DNA from: CAYJGN01 sp964369635
GTDB taxonomy: Bacteria; Bacillota; Clostridia; Oscillospirales; Ruminococcaceae
Direction of reading: 5' to 3'
Length of the DNA stretch: 15,269 nucleotides
NCBI GenBank assembly: GCA_964369635.1
Contig: CAYJGN010000044.1
Location: 1-15,269, forward strand
Shown: one piece after another, positions 14,499-15,269 of the stretch
Layout: every line of letters starts with the position of its first letter
How positions within the stretch are numbered: position 1 is the first letter of the stretch
Notes under the pieces: generated by a model
What the model saw: only the letters and a program-made list of their open reading frames with translations
What the model was told of the DNA's origin: nothing
Database searches by the model: none
Position numbers and translations under genes: made by a program

Positions 14499-14628
14499 AT
14501 TATGTTAAACTTTTGAAACTTATAATTTATTATGTTAAGCTTTTTGAAACTTATAATTTATTGTGTTAAACTTTTTGAAACTTATAATTTATTGTGTTAA
14601 ACTTTTTGAAACTTATAATTTATTATGT
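14497..14628. repeat. 31-bp AT-rich tandem repeat, four copies plus a partial
   Basis: Units at 14497-14526 (30 bp, one T short), 14527-14557, 14558-14588 and 14589-14619, then nine bases of a fifth (14620-14628). Each reads TTATTRTGTTAARC, then TTTT or TTTTT, then GAAACTTATAAT. Units 3 and 4 are identical. The period is not a multiple of three, so the small reading frames here are not genes. There are no spacers, so this is not a CRISPR array. Confidence 0.95.
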
Positions 14629-14630
14629 AT

Positions 14631-14692
14631 GGACATGGCTTGCCATGTCCGCCAAATTCGCGCAAGCTTCACGGTCACGGCAAGCCGTGACC
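14631..14692. repeat. Pair of related 20-bp palindromes
   Basis: GGACATGGC-TT-GCCATGTCC (14631-14650) and GGTCACGGC-AA-GCCGTGACC (14673-14692). Both have 9-bp arms and the same design; the arms differ at positions 3 and 6, and each change is matched in the opposite arm. Confidence 0.85.
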
Positions 14693-14820
14693 TCTTTCAA
14701 TATTGTCGCACTAAAGTTTTTGGATTATTTTCCCGCTCGTTCATCTCTTGTCGCATTGTCGCACTTCTTGCTATGCTTCGAATTGCTCTGTGCGACTGCG
14801 CTTCGCTCCATTCGCTTTTT

Positions 14821-14833
14821 CCGCCACTGGCGG
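14821..14833. repeat. Short hairpin CCGCC-ACT-GGCGG
   Basis: A 5-bp stem with the loop ACT. It shares the GCC-ACT-GGC core with the two longer hairpins at 14866-14886 and 14977-14997 and directly precedes the first 111-bp-spaced unit. Confidence 0.7.
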
Positions 14834-14837
14834 CGCT

Positions 14838-15001
14838 CATTCGCTCACAAGTTCACTCACTTGTATCAGTAGCCACTGGCTACTGACGCATTCGCTCAAA
14901 TTATCTCTTGCCAAATTGTCGTGGCGATAAAATTGATTTATTTTGTCTCATTCGTTCACAGGTTCACTCATTCGAATAGATAGCCACTGGCTATCTACGC
15001 T
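14838..15001. repeat. Two direct repeat units, 111 bp apart, each with a covarying hairpin
   Basis: Units begin at CATTCG (14838 and 14949), continue with TCACARGTTCACTCA, and 28 bp after their start hold a hairpin. Hairpin 1 (14866-14886) has arms TCAGTAGCC and GGCTACTGA; hairpin 2 (14977-14997) has arms TAGATAGCC and GGCTATCTA; the loop is ACT in both. Three stem positions differ and all three are compensated in the opposite arm. ACGC follows each hairpin. Confidence 0.85.
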
Positions 15002-15052
15002 TTGCTTCGCCCCACTCTGTTTGGCGGCGCATCTTTTACTTTTAGATGGGGT

Positions 15053-15078
15053 CCCCAAAAGACTATGGTCTTCTGGGG
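15053..15078. repeat. Imperfect hairpin in the repeat mosaic
   Basis: CCCCAAAAGAC (15053-15063) and GTCTTCTGGGG (15068-15078) pair around TATG with one A-C mismatch; read as minus-strand RNA the same position is a G-U pair. No T-run follows, so it is not a plain terminator. Confidence 0.5.
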
Positions 15079-15155
15079 AAGAGGAAGAATTGCGAAATGA
15101 TATAAAAAATCTGCTCGCAAGAGAGGATTTTGATAAAATGAAGCCAATTCTGACG

Positions 15156-15176
15156 AGGCAGCGCTCAGTCACTCAC
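15156..15176. repeat. Repeat-family copy near the right edge
   Basis: AGGCAGCGCTC followed by AGTCACTCAC; 19 of 21 positions match the copy at 6-26. It is surrounded by other CGCTC/ACTCAC-type words (15184-15205, 15250-15266). Confidence 0.7.
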
Positions 15177-15269
15177 TCTCTATTGCGGCGCTTCGCTCCA
15201 CTCACCGCTCTCGATACCTGTGTCGATTTCTTTCTCAATCTCTTGCAATATTGTCGTCGCTCTCACTTT

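Larger units (their letters stand above)
14691..15260. repeat. Interspersed CTCTTGCAATATTGTCG-like short repeat, four degenerate copies
   Basis: Copies at 14691-14710 (CCTCTTTCAATATTGTCGCA), about 14742-14762 (CATCTCTTGTCGCATTGTCG and onward), 14901-14924 (contains ATCTCTTGCCAAATTGTCG) and 15236-15260 (contains ATCTCTTGCAATATTGTCG). All are in the same direction and are mixed with the other elements in this gene-free stretch. GCGCTTCGCTCCA also recurs at about 14799 and 15188. Confidence 0.55.
14937..15269 (+). other. Stop-free frame with a possible coding remnant, no start, open at edge
   Basis: One plus-strand frame is open for 111 codons up to the window edge. Most of it is repeat-like, but residues from 15069 to about 15161 (SSGEEEELRNDIKNLL, then AREDFDKMKPILTRQ) look like a normal soluble helical protein segment. 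The only in-frame ATG is at 15138, without a ribosome binding site. It could be a leftover of a gene broken up by repeats, or chance. Confidence 0.2.

Noticed and set aside
14497..14628. CRISPR array
   Set aside because: Units are directly adjacent with no unique spacers, and no cas genes are present.
14563..14930. Three overlapping plus-strand reading frames of 60-107 codons
   Set aside because: They run through the 31-bp tandem array and the repeat mosaic, have no ribosome binding site, and resemble no family; period 31 shifts the frame in each unit.
14948..15172. Minus-strand 74-codon frame in the repeat mosaic
   Set aside because: It translates hairpins and repeat words (SDSQWLSIR), shows no family features and has no ribosome binding site.

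Overview
This window looks like chromosomal DNA from a low-GC Bacillota (Firmicutes), most likely an uncultured Clostridia lineage. The grounds are AT-rich sequence, strong GGAGG-type ribosome binding sites, a DivIVA-like protein, a MecA-like adaptor, a BlaI repressor with an M56 membrane metalloprotease, and Rnf-family membrane subunits. The lineage is inferred from gene content only.

Left part (1-5355, all minus strand): a tightly packed operon, read right to left as rnfD-like, rnfE-like, rnfA-like, a membrane-anchored DUF4015-type putative glycoside hydrolase, a DivIVA-like coiled-coil protein, and pyrB, which runs off the left edge. Genes overlap or lie within 13 bp of each other. The Rnf-like set lacks RnfB, RnfC and RnfG. 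Its three membrane subunits have lost the FMN-attachment threonine and three of the four Fe-S cysteines normally found in the family, so it may be a non-redox derivative. PyrB carries a C-terminal four-cysteine zinc motif of the PyrI type.

Middle (5366-8005): a MecA-like gene (plus) converges on rpe (minus) with no gap, followed by a divergent aldo/keto reductase with two [4Fe-4S] motifs (plus) that ends at a strong bidirectional terminator.

Right-centre (8084-14330, minus strand): a BlaI-type repressor and an M56 sensor protease form an operon with its own promoter and two TACAnnTGTA operators, closed by a terminator. Next come two paralogous exported proteins, one a lipoprotein and one that has lost its lipobox. 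Their C-terminal halves resemble the C-terminal ectodomain of the M56 sensor. Both paralogues are preceded by an 81-bp sequence that is about 95% identical, but only the first copy has a -35 box and an inverted repeat. The likely picture is a membrane surveillance system in which the sensor and two surface proteins share one extracellular fold; the ligand is unknown.

Right end (14331-15269): no convincing gene. It holds a terminator, four tandem copies of a 31-bp AT-rich repeat, and a mosaic of short interspersed repeats with hairpins. The stems of these hairpins differ between copies by compensatory changes. Related repeat sequence also lies at the extreme left edge, inside the 3' part of pyrB, so both ends of the window lie in the same repeat family.
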